A stretch of DNA of 34,963 nt from Actinomycetes bacterium (lineage in GTDB: Bacteria; Actinomycetota; Acidimicrobiia; Acidimicrobiales; JAKAOS01), in contig JAJYPS010000016.1 of NCBI GenBank assembly GCA_021795215.1, forward strand, positions 1-34,963. The letters run 5' to 3'. A model generated the notes under the pieces. It was not told the DNA's origin. It saw only the letters and a program-made list of their open reading frames with translations, and made no database searches. Below are positions 13,037-21,229 of the stretch, piece after piece. Within the stretch, counting starts at the first letter, position 1. Each line of letters opens with the position of its first letter. The translations under genes and the position numbers were made by a program.

Positions 13037-14412
13037 CTGCGCCTACCTCCTCTTGCAGCCGTAGCCGTGTCCCGTTCCTTGCGTATGTAGAGGTGCCACG
13101 ACACGGCGTCCCGCTGGGTTCCCAGATGAACCGCGCCGATGTCGCTCATGATCGTGGGCACCAGCTCCGGCGAGGACGGATTGTCGACGACCAGCTCGAG
13201 CACGTCGCCCACCGCCATCTCCTTCACCACCGCCCGCTTGGCCAGCAACTGGGGGCGGGGGCACATCTCTCCGCTGCAGTCCACCACCTTGGCCACCTCT
13301 ACGTGGCCCCAGTTCGGAAGGTCGACCCCCGCTCCGGTCCCGCTGCCCGCACCCGAGGCCAACACCCCCGCCCCGAGGCCTGCGCCGACGCCGCTCGGCG
13401 CCGCACCTCCGCCCCCTGCCGGTACGTCGTCCAGCACCAGGGTGTGCTCGGCGGACGACCTGGGCATCGCGCCCGCGGAAGCCCTGGCCGTCACCATCTC
13501 CGCCGTCTCCACCGGCGTCAGCATCTCCTCGACGGCCAGGAGCTCCGACTCCGACGTGGCCCGACTCGTGCCGGACGACCCCGAAGCCGCGTTGCGCTCG
13601 ATCCGCAGGAGCCGCCTGTAGATGAAGGCCAGCACCGCCACCTGGAGCCCTCCGGCCACCAGCACGGCCACCGGACCCCACGTGTGGCCGAAGTAGGAAC
13701 GGATGGTCATGGCGTTGAAGCTGCCGAAAGACAGTATCGACAGCTTCGGGTTCGCCGTCTGGAGGTAGTTGGCGGCCGGCCACCGCATCACGTTCCACAG
13801 CTCCGAGAACAGGAACATGCCCACGAACGTGTACATGAGCGCCCAGAGCGCACCCACGCTGCCTTCGGCACTGCGGATCCACACGCTCACCGTGCACGCA
13901 CCGCCGAGCACCATCCCGATGCCGAAGAGGAACAGGCCCAGGACGGTGAACGCGCCGCCGACGATGCTGATCGGCGTACCGACGTGGATGGACTCGAACA
14001 CGGTGAACATGCCGGTGATGACCATCATCGCCATGAGCAGCGGCTTCGTGTTGCGGAAGCTCCTGAACAGCACGGCGTCCCGCACGGCGGAGGCGTTGCA
14101 CCAACGGGAGCGCTGGATCAGGAACCCGACCAGGAAGGCGAACACGAACGTGACCACGTCTCCTGCCGACTTGCTCGGCACCTTGCCCACCTTCGGGAAG
14201 CCGTTCAGCCCCGGATAGGCGGTCGGCGCCTGGTGCTGCGCAACCAGCATGAAGACTCCAGCCAGCACGGCGATCGTGCCGGCGAGGATGCCGAGGGCGA
14301 AGAGAGCCGCCATCAGCCGCTTGCGCCGGTTGCCGTTGGCCCGGATCACCGGGGGACTGCCGCAGGGGGCGCAGACCGCGGCGCCGTCCAGGGTTTTCGT
14401 CACTGATGCCAT
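13033..14412 (-). CDS. YeeE/YedE (TsuA-like) sulfur permease fused to TusA domain
   Basis: A protein of 459 residues. A CAPC motif lies near the N-terminus (C14, C17). Membrane helices span about 33-270, with the conserved family cysteines C105 in RSRWCNAS and C173 in GGACTVSV. A Gly/Ala/Ser-rich linker of about 95 residues follows, then a TusA domain (about 372-445) with VVDCSGEMCPRPQLLAK, where C384 of CPRP is the expected persulfide carrier. TsuA proteins import thiosulfate through a chain of cysteines and hand sulfur to a TusA-like partner; here that partner is covalently attached. The ATG at 14412 comes one base after the stop of the first permease gene; the longer frame to 14466 runs into that gene. 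Confidence 0.88.
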   Translation of the reverse strand: MASVTKTLDGAAVCAPCGSPPVIRANGNRRKRLMAALFALGILAGTIAVLAGVFMLVAQHQAPTAYPGLNGFPKVGKVPSKSAGDVVTFVFAFLVGFLIQRSRWCNASAVRDAVLFRSFRNTKPLLMAMMVITGMFTVFESIHVGTPISIVGGAFTVLGLFLFGIGMVLGGACTVSVWIRSAEGSVGALWALMYTFVGMFLFSELWNVMRWPAANYLQTANPKLSILSFGSFNAMTIRSYFGHTWGPVAVLVAGGLQVAVLAFIYRRLLRIERNAASGSSGTSRATSESELLAVEEMLTPVETAEMVTARASAGAMPRSSAEHTLVLDDVPAGGGGAAPSGVGAGLGAGVLASGAGSGTGAGVDLPNWGHVEVAKVVDCSGEMCPRPQLLAKRAVVKEMAVGDVLELVVDNPSSPELVPTIMSDIGAVHLGTQRDAVSWHLYIRKERDTATAARGGRRR

Positions 14413-14413
14413 C

Positions 14414-14992
14414 TCAGATCCCCAGTATCCGGGCGTAGATCTTGGCGCCCACGTACCCGCCGGCAAGTATCCCGATGATCGCCAGGTAGCCGGCGAGGCT
14501 GAGGCCGGTGACCGTTCCGAAGAACGTGCTGACGTTGCAGATGAACGACAGCCGGATCCCGATACCCATCAGGAGGCCACCCACGGCGCCGAGCACCCAC
14601 TCCGAACGGCTCCCCGGGAGGCGGACCTTGAAGTCCTTTCCCATCAGGGCGCCGAACAGCGCCCCTGCGAACAACCCGAGCGAGATCCACATCTTCCAGT
14701 AGCGGGGATCGATGAAGAAGACCTGGCCGTTCCAGAACGGGAGCGCCTTCAGCAGATGCTTGCCGGTCACCGCGTAGGCCAGCAGTCCTGCGATCTCCGT
14801 CTCGCCTCCGCCCACGGTCCACGGCTCCATGACGAGGTAGAAGAACCCGACGAGCACGCCGATCACAGTGAGGGCCACGAGGGGGGAGATCGGTTCCCTG
14901 AAGATCCTCCACAGCTCACCCGGCGGTCTCGGACCTTCGTCCTTCACCCCTGGGGACCGGCTCGGACCTGGGCTGGTGGTGACTGCTGCCAT
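14414..14992 (-). CDS. YeeE/YedE-family sulfur transport protein, first half
   Basis: A 192-residue membrane protein of the YeeE/YedE family. After about 30 polar residues come four to five helices; the conserved cysteine is C152 in the signature GGLLMGIGIRLSFICNVSTFFG region (typical members read GCN at this point). This gene and the next together resemble the two halves of a TsuA-type permease, suggesting a two-protein channel. The ATG at 14992 is preferred because AAGGA lies about 11 bases upstream; an ATG at 15004 has that same purine run directly against it. It is the first gene of the ten-gene cluster. Confidence 0.85.
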   Translation of the reverse strand: MAAVTTSPGPSRSPGVKDEGPRPPGELWRIFREPISPLVALTVIGVLVGFFYLVMEPWTVGGGETEIAGLLAYAVTGKHLLKALPFWNGQVFFIDPRYWKMWISLGLFAGALFGALMGKDFKVRLPGSRSEWVLGAVGGLLMGIGIRLSFICNVSTFFGTVTGLSLAGYLAIIGILAGGYVGAKIYARILGI

Positions 14993-15337
14993 GCGCAGAC
15001 CCATCCTTTCTTTCTGGCGCTCGTCTTTCTGGCGCTCGGCGACGCTTCTCGGCGGCTCCTTGCAGAGCCCGTCCACGGCGCCCCCTATCGGCGACACTGC
15101 GCGGGATCTGCTCCGACGGATCCGACGTTAAGCACCACAGGTACGCGACGCAAGGTCGATGTGCCTTCTGACGTGGGTGTTTAGTTGAATTGAACAGGTG
15201 CGGGAGCTGTTGAGAGGGCCCAACGATCGGTCGGCTCGGTTTCGGTAAAGCCGTCTGCGCTCTGTTTCGCGAGGCGTTGCGGCGCTATCCTTTGACGACC
15301 GGCCACCAGGGGTGGAGGGACCGGCCAGGGGGGGAAC
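14993..15337. promoter_or_regulatory. Divergent control region between the sulfur operon and the LuxR-type gene
   Basis: No gene is seen. Both the sulfur operon (minus strand) and the LuxR-type regulator (plus strand) must start transcription here. An AT-richer island (about 15179-15195, around TTGAATTGAAC) is the most likely operator or promoter zone. GCTATCCT at 15284-15291 could be a -10 element for the plus-strand gene, but no good -35 partner was found. The regulator's start is preceded by a strong purine run at 15328-15336. Confidence 0.45.
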
Positions 15338-16324
15338 GTGACAACAGCAACCGACACGGGATGGGTCCCGGACGAAGCTCCGACCTCTACGGTGAGCTTC
15401 GAGCGGCTGGTCGTGGCGCCAAGAGCAGTGCTCGGCCTGGTGGGTCTGCCCATGCTGGCGGTGCTGAGCCCCTCACTGTGGGCTCCCGGACTGCTGCTTG
15501 CAGGAGCGGTGCTGGTCGCGACGTCGGCCCTGTCCCACAGGGCGCTCCAGCGTACGGATGACGTGGTGGCGCTCAGGAGCATGTGCCTGAGGGCGACGCT
15601 GGCCGACGCAGTGGTGGCCCTCTCGGTCTGGGTGCTGCTGTCCGCGACGGGAACGGGAGCGGGCAGTATTCTCCTGCCGCTGGTCGCCTTCGAGCTGGCC
15701 CTGAAGAACGGAGCCTTCGGCGCAGCAGGCGGTGGGGCACTGGTCGTGCTGGCCACCGGGGCGCGGATGCTCGTCCGCTGGACTGTGTTCTCGCTGCCGC
15801 CCAGGCCAGGCCTGGTCGCCGTCGTCATGGGGGTCACCGGGCTGCTGGTGGGACTCGCGAGCACCGTCAGGACCCAGGACATCGCCCGCAGGGTGGCCCT
15901 GACGGAGAAGCAGCGACTGAAGGACGCCTTCCAAGAAGCGGTGGCTGCGACCCTGGAGGAGGTCGGCGTGACACGGATCGCCACCTCGCGGCGCAATCTG
16001 GAGCAGCTGCTGGAGATGGCGTGCAAGCGAGCGGACGTGGGACCGGAGGTAGGTCGTCAGCTGGTCCAGCTGCTTTCCCCGACGCCCGCCCTGGCGTCGC
16101 TCACGAAGAGGGAGGTGGAGGTCCTGGAGCTCATGGCCTGCGGGCTGGGAGACGCCGAGATCGCCGCACGGCTGTACGTGGCAAGGGTCACTGTCAGGGT
16201 CCACGTCTCCAACATCGTCCGCAAGCTCGGTGCGTCCAGCCGGGAGGATGCCGTCGCCATCGCCGTCCGCCACCGGGGCGAGGCGGTCGCCGGAGGGCAG
16301 CCTCCCAGCGCCGTGGTGGCCTGA
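15338..16324 (+). CDS. Membrane-anchored LuxR-type transcription regulator
   Basis: A 328-residue protein. Residues about 25-185 hold five to six hydrophobic helices (for example LLPLVAFELALKNGAFGAAGGGALVVLAT). After a connecting helix rich in charge comes a C-terminal LuxR/GerE helix-turn-helix domain (about 252-312) with LTKREVEVLELMACGLGDAEIAARL and VRVHVSNIVRKLGASSREDAV. There is no receiver domain or other known sensor, so the membrane part itself is presumably the sensor. The GTG at 15338 follows an AGGGGGGGAAC ribosome site. It is divergent from the sulfur cluster, making it the prime candidate regulator of those genes (inference), and convergent with the aldo/keto reductase gene. Confidence 0.87.
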   Translation: MTTATDTGWVPDEAPTSTVSFERLVVAPRAVLGLVGLPMLAVLSPSLWAPGLLLAGAVLVATSALSHRALQRTDDVVALRSMCLRATLADAVVALSVWVLLSATGTGAGSILLPLVAFELALKNGAFGAAGGGALVVLATGARMLVRWTVFSLPPRPGLVAVVMGVTGLLVGLASTVRTQDIARRVALTEKQRLKDAFQEAVAATLEEVGVTRIATSRRNLEQLLEMACKRADVGPEVGRQLVQLLSPTPALASLTKREVEVLELMACGLGDAEIAARLYVARVTVRVHVSNIVRKLGASSREDAVAIAVRHRGEAVAGGQPPSAVVA

Positions 16325-16329
16325 CGTCG

Positions 16330-16349
16330 AACGGCGGTCGCCCGCCGTT
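16330..16349. terminator. Hairpin between convergent stop codons
   Basis: A perfect 8-bp inverted repeat, AACGGCGG (16330-16337) and CCGCCGTT (16342-16349) with loop TCGC, fits exactly between the stops at 16324 (+) and 16355 (-). Its placement suggests a shared terminator although no T-run is present. Confidence 0.6.
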
Positions 16350-16354
16350 GGCGG

Positions 16355-17353
16355 TCAGGGCCGAGGGTTGGGGCTCTGGGTGAGAGCCGGGTCCCTCTCG
16401 ACGACCGGTCCCAGAGCGGTGTCGATCGCGTCCAGCACGGCCTTGTCCAGCTGCACCCCCGACGCCTTGGCGTTCTCCTCCACCTGCTCCGGCTGGCTGG
16501 CGCCGACGATGGCTGCAGATATGCCCGGCTGGTTGAGCACCCAGGCGACGGCGAGTTGCGCCATGGTCAGCCCGGCGTCCGAGGCGATCGGTCCGAGGGA
16601 CGCCACCCGCTCCAGGATGTCGTCCCGCAGGAACCGCTGGACGAAGTTCGAGCCGGACGCATCGGTGGCCCGGGAACCGGCGGGCGGCCGCTCCCCCGGC
16701 TTGTACTTGCCGGTCAGCACGCCCTGGGCGATGGGCGACCAGACGATCTGGCCCACGCCCTCGCCGTTGCACTGCGGCACCACTTCCGCCTCGATCACCC
16801 GCCACAGCATCGAGTACTGCGGCTGGTTGGACACGAGCCGGTCGAAGCCCATCTCCCTGGCGATGCGAAGCGCCTCGGCGATCTCCTCCGCTCGCCACTC
16901 CGACACGCCGACGTAGAGAACCTTGCCTTGGCGGACCAGGTCGTCGAATGCCCGCATCGTCTCCTCGAGCGGAGTCCTGTAGTCGTAGCGGTGCGCCTGG
17001 TAGAGGTCCACGTAGTCCGTGCCCAACCGACGTAGGGAAGCGTGGCACGCTTCCATCACATGCTTGCGCGACAGGCCTCTCTGGTTCTGGGCGTCGCCCA
17101 TCGGCCAGTACACCTTGGTGAAGATCTCCACGGCCGACCTGTCCGACCCGCCGAGGGCCTTTCCCAGGACCCTCTCCGCGGCGCCGGCCGCGTAGACGTC
17201 GGCCGTGTCGAACGTCGTGATCCCCTGGTCCAGTGCGGCACGGACGCAGTCGATCGCCGTTCGCTCCTCCACCTGACTGCCGTGGGTGAGCCAGTTGCCA
17301 TAGGCGATCTCCGATACGACCAGTCCGCTCGAACCCAGGTTCCGGTGCTCCAT
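16355..17353 (-). CDS. Aldo/keto reductase (potassium-channel beta-subunit-like group)
   Basis: A 332-residue NADPH-dependent oxidoreductase with a TIM-barrel fold. The catalytic tetrad is visible as D49 and Y54 (FDTADVYAAG), K80 (IFTKVYWP) and H121 (YQAHRYD). The cofactor-binding C-terminal half contains QPQYSMLWR, WSPIAQGVLTGKY and AIVGASQPEQVEENAKA. These features and the length fit the group of AKRs related to YghZ and the channel beta subunits, which reduce aldehydes and ketones. The ATG at 17353 starts at the conserved MEHRNLGSSGL. It lies ten bases behind the endonuclease IV gene and ends the minus-strand block. The substrate is not predictable. Confidence 0.93.
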   Translation of the reverse strand: MEHRNLGSSGLVVSEIAYGNWLTHGSQVEERTAIDCVRAALDQGITTFDTADVYAAGAAERVLGKALGGSDRSAVEIFTKVYWPMGDAQNQRGLSRKHVMEACHASLRRLGTDYVDLYQAHRYDYRTPLEETMRAFDDLVRQGKVLYVGVSEWRAEEIAEALRIAREMGFDRLVSNQPQYSMLWRVIEAEVVPQCNGEGVGQIVWSPIAQGVLTGKYKPGERPPAGSRATDASGSNFVQRFLRDDILERVASLGPIASDAGLTMAQLAVAWVLNQPGISAAIVGASQPEQVEENAKASGVQLDKAVLDAIDTALGPVVERDPALTQSPNPRP

Positions 17354-17363
17354 GACGGCGAAG

Positions 17364-18314
17364 CTAGCCGCCGGCCCACATCCTCTTGCCTTCGGCGACG
17401 ATCGTCCGGGCCAGCTCCAAGTCGGAGCGGTCGGGACCGGCACGGTCCACCCCCGGCACCTCCAGCACCGCAGGAGCTCCTGCCAGGTAGGGATGGCCCA
17501 TGAACACCGACAGTGCCGCCAGGCCGACGGAGCCCTGTCCCAGGTTCTCGTGACGGTCGCTGCGGGCGCCCAGGGGGACCTTGGAGTCGTTCAGGTGGAC
17601 CAGCCCCACCTTCGCCCCGCCCAGCCGGTGCTGCAGCATTCCCACGAAGTCCTCCATGCCGTCCATGGTCGAGTAGTCGACACCGGCTGCCCAGAGGTGC
17701 TGCGTGTCGAGGCAGATCCCGATACGTGGATCGTCGCCGCACAGCCGGACGAGATCACCGAGCTGTTCGATGCTCTCGCCTATGGTGTCACCGCCGCCCG
17801 CGGTGTTCTCGAGCAGCAGGGAGCACCCGCTGCCGAGCGAGTCCAACACTCGGGCCACCCCGTCCGCTATGGCTCCGAGCCCCTTTTCGAGGCCGCTCCG
17901 ACGGTGGCTGCCGGGGTGGAGCACGATACCGGACGCCCCCGCCGCCGTCGCCACTTCCACCTGGTGCGCCAAGCTGGTCGAGGACCGCTTCGCCACCTCC
18001 GCGTCGGGGCTGGCCAGATTGACCAGGTAGGACACGTGGACGAACAGGGGAGTACCGCCCGGCCCCGACGCCGCCGCGACGCTGTCCAGTGCCTCTCGCT
18101 CGTGGACCGCCGCCTTCCACACCCTGGGGCTCTGGACGAAGCACTGCCACACTTCGGCCCCCATCGAGGTTGCCCTCTCGAGTGCCGCCGCGATGCCGCC
18201 CGCGCTGCTCACCTGGGCACCTATCGACGAGCACCCGTCGCCGGCGGGACGGCCGCACAGCCGCCCGGCTGCTGGAGCCGGGCGCGGGCAAGGCCGCAGG
18301 CGACCGCCTTTCAA
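17364..18314 (-). CDS. nfo: Endonuclease IV (deoxyribonuclease IV)
   Basis: A 316-residue AP endonuclease of the Nfo family, which cuts DNA at abasic sites with a trinuclear zinc centre. The family's metal-ligand segments appear in order: SIGAQVSSAGG at the first strand, FVHVSYLVNLASPD, LHPGSH, LLLENTAGGG, GICLDTQHLWAAG, VHLNDSKVPLGARSDRHENLGQG and VLEVPG. The TTG at 18314 overlaps the ftsX stop (TTGA); it gives about 28 extra residues before the conserved start, but no ATG, GTG or TTG lies between, so either the extension is real or a CTG is used. Co-transcription with ftsEX is likely; DNA repair genes in this position are not the usual neighbours. Confidence 0.92.
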   Translation of the reverse strand: MKGGRLRPCPRPAPAAGRLCGRPAGDGCSSIGAQVSSAGGIAAALERATSMGAEVWQCFVQSPRVWKAAVHEREALDSVAAASGPGGTPLFVHVSYLVNLASPDAEVAKRSSTSLAHQVEVATAAGASGIVLHPGSHRRSGLEKGLGAIADGVARVLDSLGSGCSLLLENTAGGGDTIGESIEQLGDLVRLCGDDPRIGICLDTQHLWAAGVDYSTMDGMEDFVGMLQHRLGGAKVGLVHLNDSKVPLGARSDRHENLGQGSVGLAALSVFMGHPYLAGAPAVLEVPGVDRAGPDRSDLELARTIVAEGKRMWAGG

Positions 18315-19198
18315 ACGTCCAGGAAGCGGTGGACGGCCAGGGCGGAGCCCGCAGCCCCGACGACCGATCCGATCAGCAGCAGCAGCAGCTGGGTCAACAG
18401 GGCCTCGTGCCCCGGCACGACCACCGCGTTCAGCGCGTTCACCTGGAACCGCGCCACGAGCGACTGCACGCCCGAGCGCACCCCGACGAGGACGATCGCA
18501 GCCAGGGCGCCGCCGAGCAGGCCCTGCACCAGCCCCTCCATCATGAACGGCACCCTGATGAACCAGTTGCTGGCACCGACCAGCTTCATCACGGCCACCT
18601 CACGTCGCCTTCCGAAGATCGCCATCCTGATGGTGTTGAGGATCAGAACCGACGCCGACACCAGCAGGACCACCGCCAGTCCCACGATGACGTCCTGCAG
18701 GGCGCCGGTGACCTTGAGCATCGCCCGGATGCCGGCCTGGTTGTACGCCACCTTCTTCACCCCGGGCCGACCTCCCAACCGGGCACCCACTGCGCCGGCG
18801 TCCTTGGCCGTGCGAAGGGTGACTCTGAAGCTGGGCGGCAGGTCGGCCGGCGTCACGGCCGAGATCAAGTCCTTCTGCCCGGCGAACAGGTTCTTGAACT
18901 CGACGTAGGACTGCTGCTGGTTGACGTAGCGGCTGGAGCGGACCATCGAGTCCGAGGCGAGCAGCGACGCCGTCGCCGCCGTGTCGGCCTGGGACGCCTG
19001 TGGCTGCATGAACACGATCAGCTGCACGCCACCCTTCCATACGCCGGCGGCGCGGGAGACGCCTTGCTGCAGCAGGATGGCGGCACCCACCAGTGACAGC
19101 GAGACGGCCACGGTCAGTGTTGCCGCGATCGTCATCAGGCGGTTACGCCACAGGTTCGACATCGTCTGGCGAACCGTGTACTGGACCGATATGCCCAC
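18311..19198 (-). CDS. ftsX: Cell division protein FtsX
   Basis: A 295-residue integral membrane protein. The first helix (about 20-45) follows a basic N-terminus (RQTMSNLWRNRLMT). A large outside domain (about 50-165) comes next, then three helices in the FtsX/permease domain with FGRRREVAVMKLVGASNWFIRVPFMMEGL. With FtsE it forms an ABC-type complex that controls peptidoglycan hydrolases at the division site. The GTG at 19198 is chosen because GGAGG lies eight bases upstream; the TTG at 19204 would sit directly on that ribosome site. It follows ftsE after 98 bases and its stop overlaps the nfo start. Confidence 0.94.
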   Translation of the reverse strand: MGISVQYTVRQTMSNLWRNRLMTIAATLTVAVSLSLVGAAILLQQGVSRAAGVWKGGVQLIVFMQPQASQADTAATASLLASDSMVRSSRYVNQQQSYVEFKNLFAGQKDLISAVTPADLPPSFRVTLRTAKDAGAVGARLGGRPGVKKVAYNQAGIRAMLKVTGALQDVIVGLAVVLLVSASVLILNTIRMAIFGRRREVAVMKLVGASNWFIRVPFMMEGLVQGLLGGALAAIVLVGVRSGVQSLVARFQVNALNAVVVPGHEALLTQLLLLLIGSVVGAAGSALAVHRFLDV

Positions 19199-19296
19199 TT
19201 CCAACTCCTCCGTTCAGGTGTGCGGCGTCGTACCGACCGGCAGCGCCCCCTCTGCCGTCGGCCGGCGGACCGCACGACCGCTCTCGACGGCCGCTC

Positions 19297-19983
19297 TCAG
19301 GCGCCGTAGCTGTACACGCCGCGGTACTCATCCCTCGTCACCCTGCCGTGGTCCAGCTCGACAACCCGCCGCCGCATGGCGTCGACGATCGTCGCGTCGT
19401 GGGTGGCCATGAGGACCGTGGTGCCGGTCCTGTTGATCCGCTCGAGCAGCTTCATTATGCCCCTCGACGTATCGGGGTCCAGGTTTCCCGTTGGTTCGTC
19501 CGCCAACAGCACCAGGGGACGGTTGACGAACGCCCTTGCGATCGCCACCCGCTGCTGCTCGCCGCCGGACAGCTCGTGGGGACGTCGGTGCGCCTTGCCG
19601 CCCAGCCCGACCAGCTCCAGCACCTGGGGCACCTGCGCCGCCACGACATGCCGGGGCCGGCCGATCACCTCCAAGGCGAACGCGACGTTCTCGTGGGCGG
19701 TCTTGTTGGGCAGCAGCCTGAAGTCCTGGAACACGCAGCCCATGCTGCGACGAAGTTGCGGCACCTTCCACTTCCCCATCGACGACAGATCCTTGCCGCC
19801 GACCCACACCGTCCCCCCGTCGGCCAGCTCCTCGCGCAGCAGCAGCCGCAGCAGGGTGCTCTTGCCCGATCCCGAAGGACCCACCAGGAACACCAGCTCG
19901 CCCTTGGGGATGTGGATGGAGACGCCGGAGAGCGCCGTCACGCCACCTTTGTAGGTTTTCGTCACGTTCTCGAGCCGTATCAT
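19297..19983 (-). CDS. ftsE: Cell division ATP-binding protein FtsE
   Basis: A 228-residue ABC ATPase with all motifs: Walker [10 protein letters not shown] (35-43), Q-loop (VFQDFRLLP, about 84-92), signature [14 protein letters not shown] (138-151), Walker [12 protein letters not shown] (159-169) and the switch histidine in MATHD (about 193). The [13 protein letters not shown] start and [19 protein letters not shown] segments are characteristic of FtsE. It binds FtsX at the membrane and powers septal wall hydrolysis. The ATG at 19983 has GAGGAGAGG just upstream. It lies between prfB and ftsX, the standard actinobacterial order. Confidence 0.96.
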   Translation of the reverse strand: MIRLENVTKTYKGGVTALSGVSIHIPKGELVFLVGPSGSGKSTLLRLLLREELADGGTVWVGGKDLSSMGKWKVPQLRRSMGCVFQDFRLLPNKTAHENVAFALEVIGRPRHVVAAQVPQVLELVGLGGKAHRRPHELSGGEQQRVAIARAFVNRPLVLLADEPTGNLDPDTSRGIMKLLERINRTGTTVLMATHDATIVDAMRRRVVELDHGRVTRDEYRGVYSYGA

Positions 19984-20078
19984 TGCCTCTCCTCACAGAC
20001 GAGGACCAGATGCTCCACGAGCGGCAGCGATGGTACCAGCATCCGGACGAGGATCGTCGAGTGCCTGCTGCTCGACTC

Positions 20079-20133
20079 CTCGCTCAACCCGGCTGATCCT
20101 CGCTCAACTGATCCTTGCTCAACCTGGCTGAGT
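20079..20133 (-). repeat. Short degenerate repeats across the prfB stop codon
   Basis: Three imperfect copies of a unit around GCTCAACC-GGCTGATC (plus strand), near 20082, 20102 and 20117, run across the 3' end of prfB. The prfB stop at 20119-20121 lies within one copy, and the other copies carry the same TCA, so stop-like triplets recur downstream. Confidence 0.6.
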
Positions 20134-21225
20134 ACGTCGCCAGCGAAGCCACCCCTCCATGAACCGATCGAGGTCGCCGTCGAGCACTGCGTCGACGTTC
20201 CCAGTATCGACATCCGAGCGAAGGTCCTTTACCAGCTGGAACGGAGCCAGCACGTACGATCGGATCTGGTTGCCCCAGGCGACGTCGCTGCGGGGGCCGG
20301 CCAGCGCCTCCAGCTCCGCCCTGCGGTCCTCCCGCTGACGCTCGAGCAGCTTGGCGGCCAGGATCTGCATCGCCTTCGCCTTGTTCTGGTGCTGGCTCCT
20401 CTCGTTCTGGCACGAGACCACCACGCCCGTGGGCATATGGGTGATCCGCACGGCCGAGTCGGTCACGTTGACGTGCTGGCCACCCGCTCCCGACGAACGG
20501 TAGGTGTCTATCCGCAGGTCCTTCTCGTCGATGTCCACCTCCTCTGCCAGCTCCTCGAGGAACGGCGTCACCTCGAAGGACGCGAAGCTGGTCTGGCGGC
20601 GGTGCTGGGCGTCGAACGGAGACATGCGGACGAGGCGGTGGACCCCTCGCTCCGACGAGAGCCACCCATATGCGTAGCGACCCTTGACTATGAACGTGGC
20701 GGACAGGATGCCCGCCTCCTGCCCCGCAGTCACCTCGTCGATCTCCACCTCGAAGCCGCGTCTCTCCGCCCATCGCAGGTACATCCGCAGCATCATCTCC
20801 GCCCAGTCCTGGGCGTCGGTGCCCCCCGCCCCGGCGTGCACCTCCGCCACGGCGTCGCTCTCGTCGTGCTCGCCGGAGAACAGGCTCCGCACCTCGATCT
20901 GATCCAGCGCCGCGGCGAGCGACACGACCGCCTCGTCGATGTCCGGCGCCACCGACTCGTCGCCTTCCTCGACGGCCAGCTCGAAGAGCGCAGCGGCGTC
21001 CTCCAGTCGGGAGCGCAGCTGCTCCAGGGACGCCACGTCGTCGTTGACCCTCCCGTACTCCTGGCTGACCACCCTGGCGTGATCGGGATCGTCCCACAGG
21101 TCCGACCTGCCGATCTCGTCCTCCAGCTCCTTACGACGGATCCTCAGGTTGTCGTACCCCAGGTACTGCTCTGCATCGGAAAGCCGCGTCTGCAGCGACC
21201 GGAGGTCATCGGTGAAGTCGCGCAT
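20119..21225 (-). CDS. prfB: Peptide chain release factor 2
   Basis: A 368-residue class I release factor. The SPF tripeptide that reads UGA/UAA is at residues 202-204 (RMSPFDAQ), and the catalytic GGQ at 248-250 ([18 protein letters not shown]), which together identify RF2 rather than RF1. The frame is continuous; there is no internal UGA frameshift site of the E. coli type near codon 25, so that autoregulation is absent. The ATG at 21225 starts four bases after the secA stop; frames extending upstream lie within secA. The last residues (RRTQPG) fall in a repeat array at the 3' end. Confidence 0.96.
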   Translation of the reverse strand: MRDFTDDLRSLQTRLSDAEQYLGYDNLRIRRKELEDEIGRSDLWDDPDHARVVSQEYGRVNDDVASLEQLRSRLEDAAALFELAVEEGDESVAPDIDEAVVSLAAALDQIEVRSLFSGEHDESDAVAEVHAGAGGTDAQDWAEMMLRMYLRWAERRGFEVEIDEVTAGQEAGILSATFIVKGRYAYGWLSSERGVHRLVRMSPFDAQHRRQTSFASFEVTPFLEELAEEVDIDEKDLRIDTYRSSGAGGQHVNVTDSAVRITHMPTGVVVSCQNERSQHQNKAKAMQILAAKLLERQREDRRAELEALAGPRSDVAWGNQIRSYVLAPFQLVKDLRSDVDTGNVDAVLDGDLDRFMEGWLRWRRTQPG

Positions 21226-21229
21226 GGGC

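Noticed and set aside
15181-16026. Minus-strand Ser/Thr-rich open frame opposite the LuxR gene
   Set aside because: The plus strand encodes a clear LuxR helix-turn-helix protein with a good ribosome site; the opposite frame is a shadow.
20119-21225. Programmed frameshift in prfB
   Set aside because: The frame is open without an internal UGA, so the E. coli-type shift is absent.
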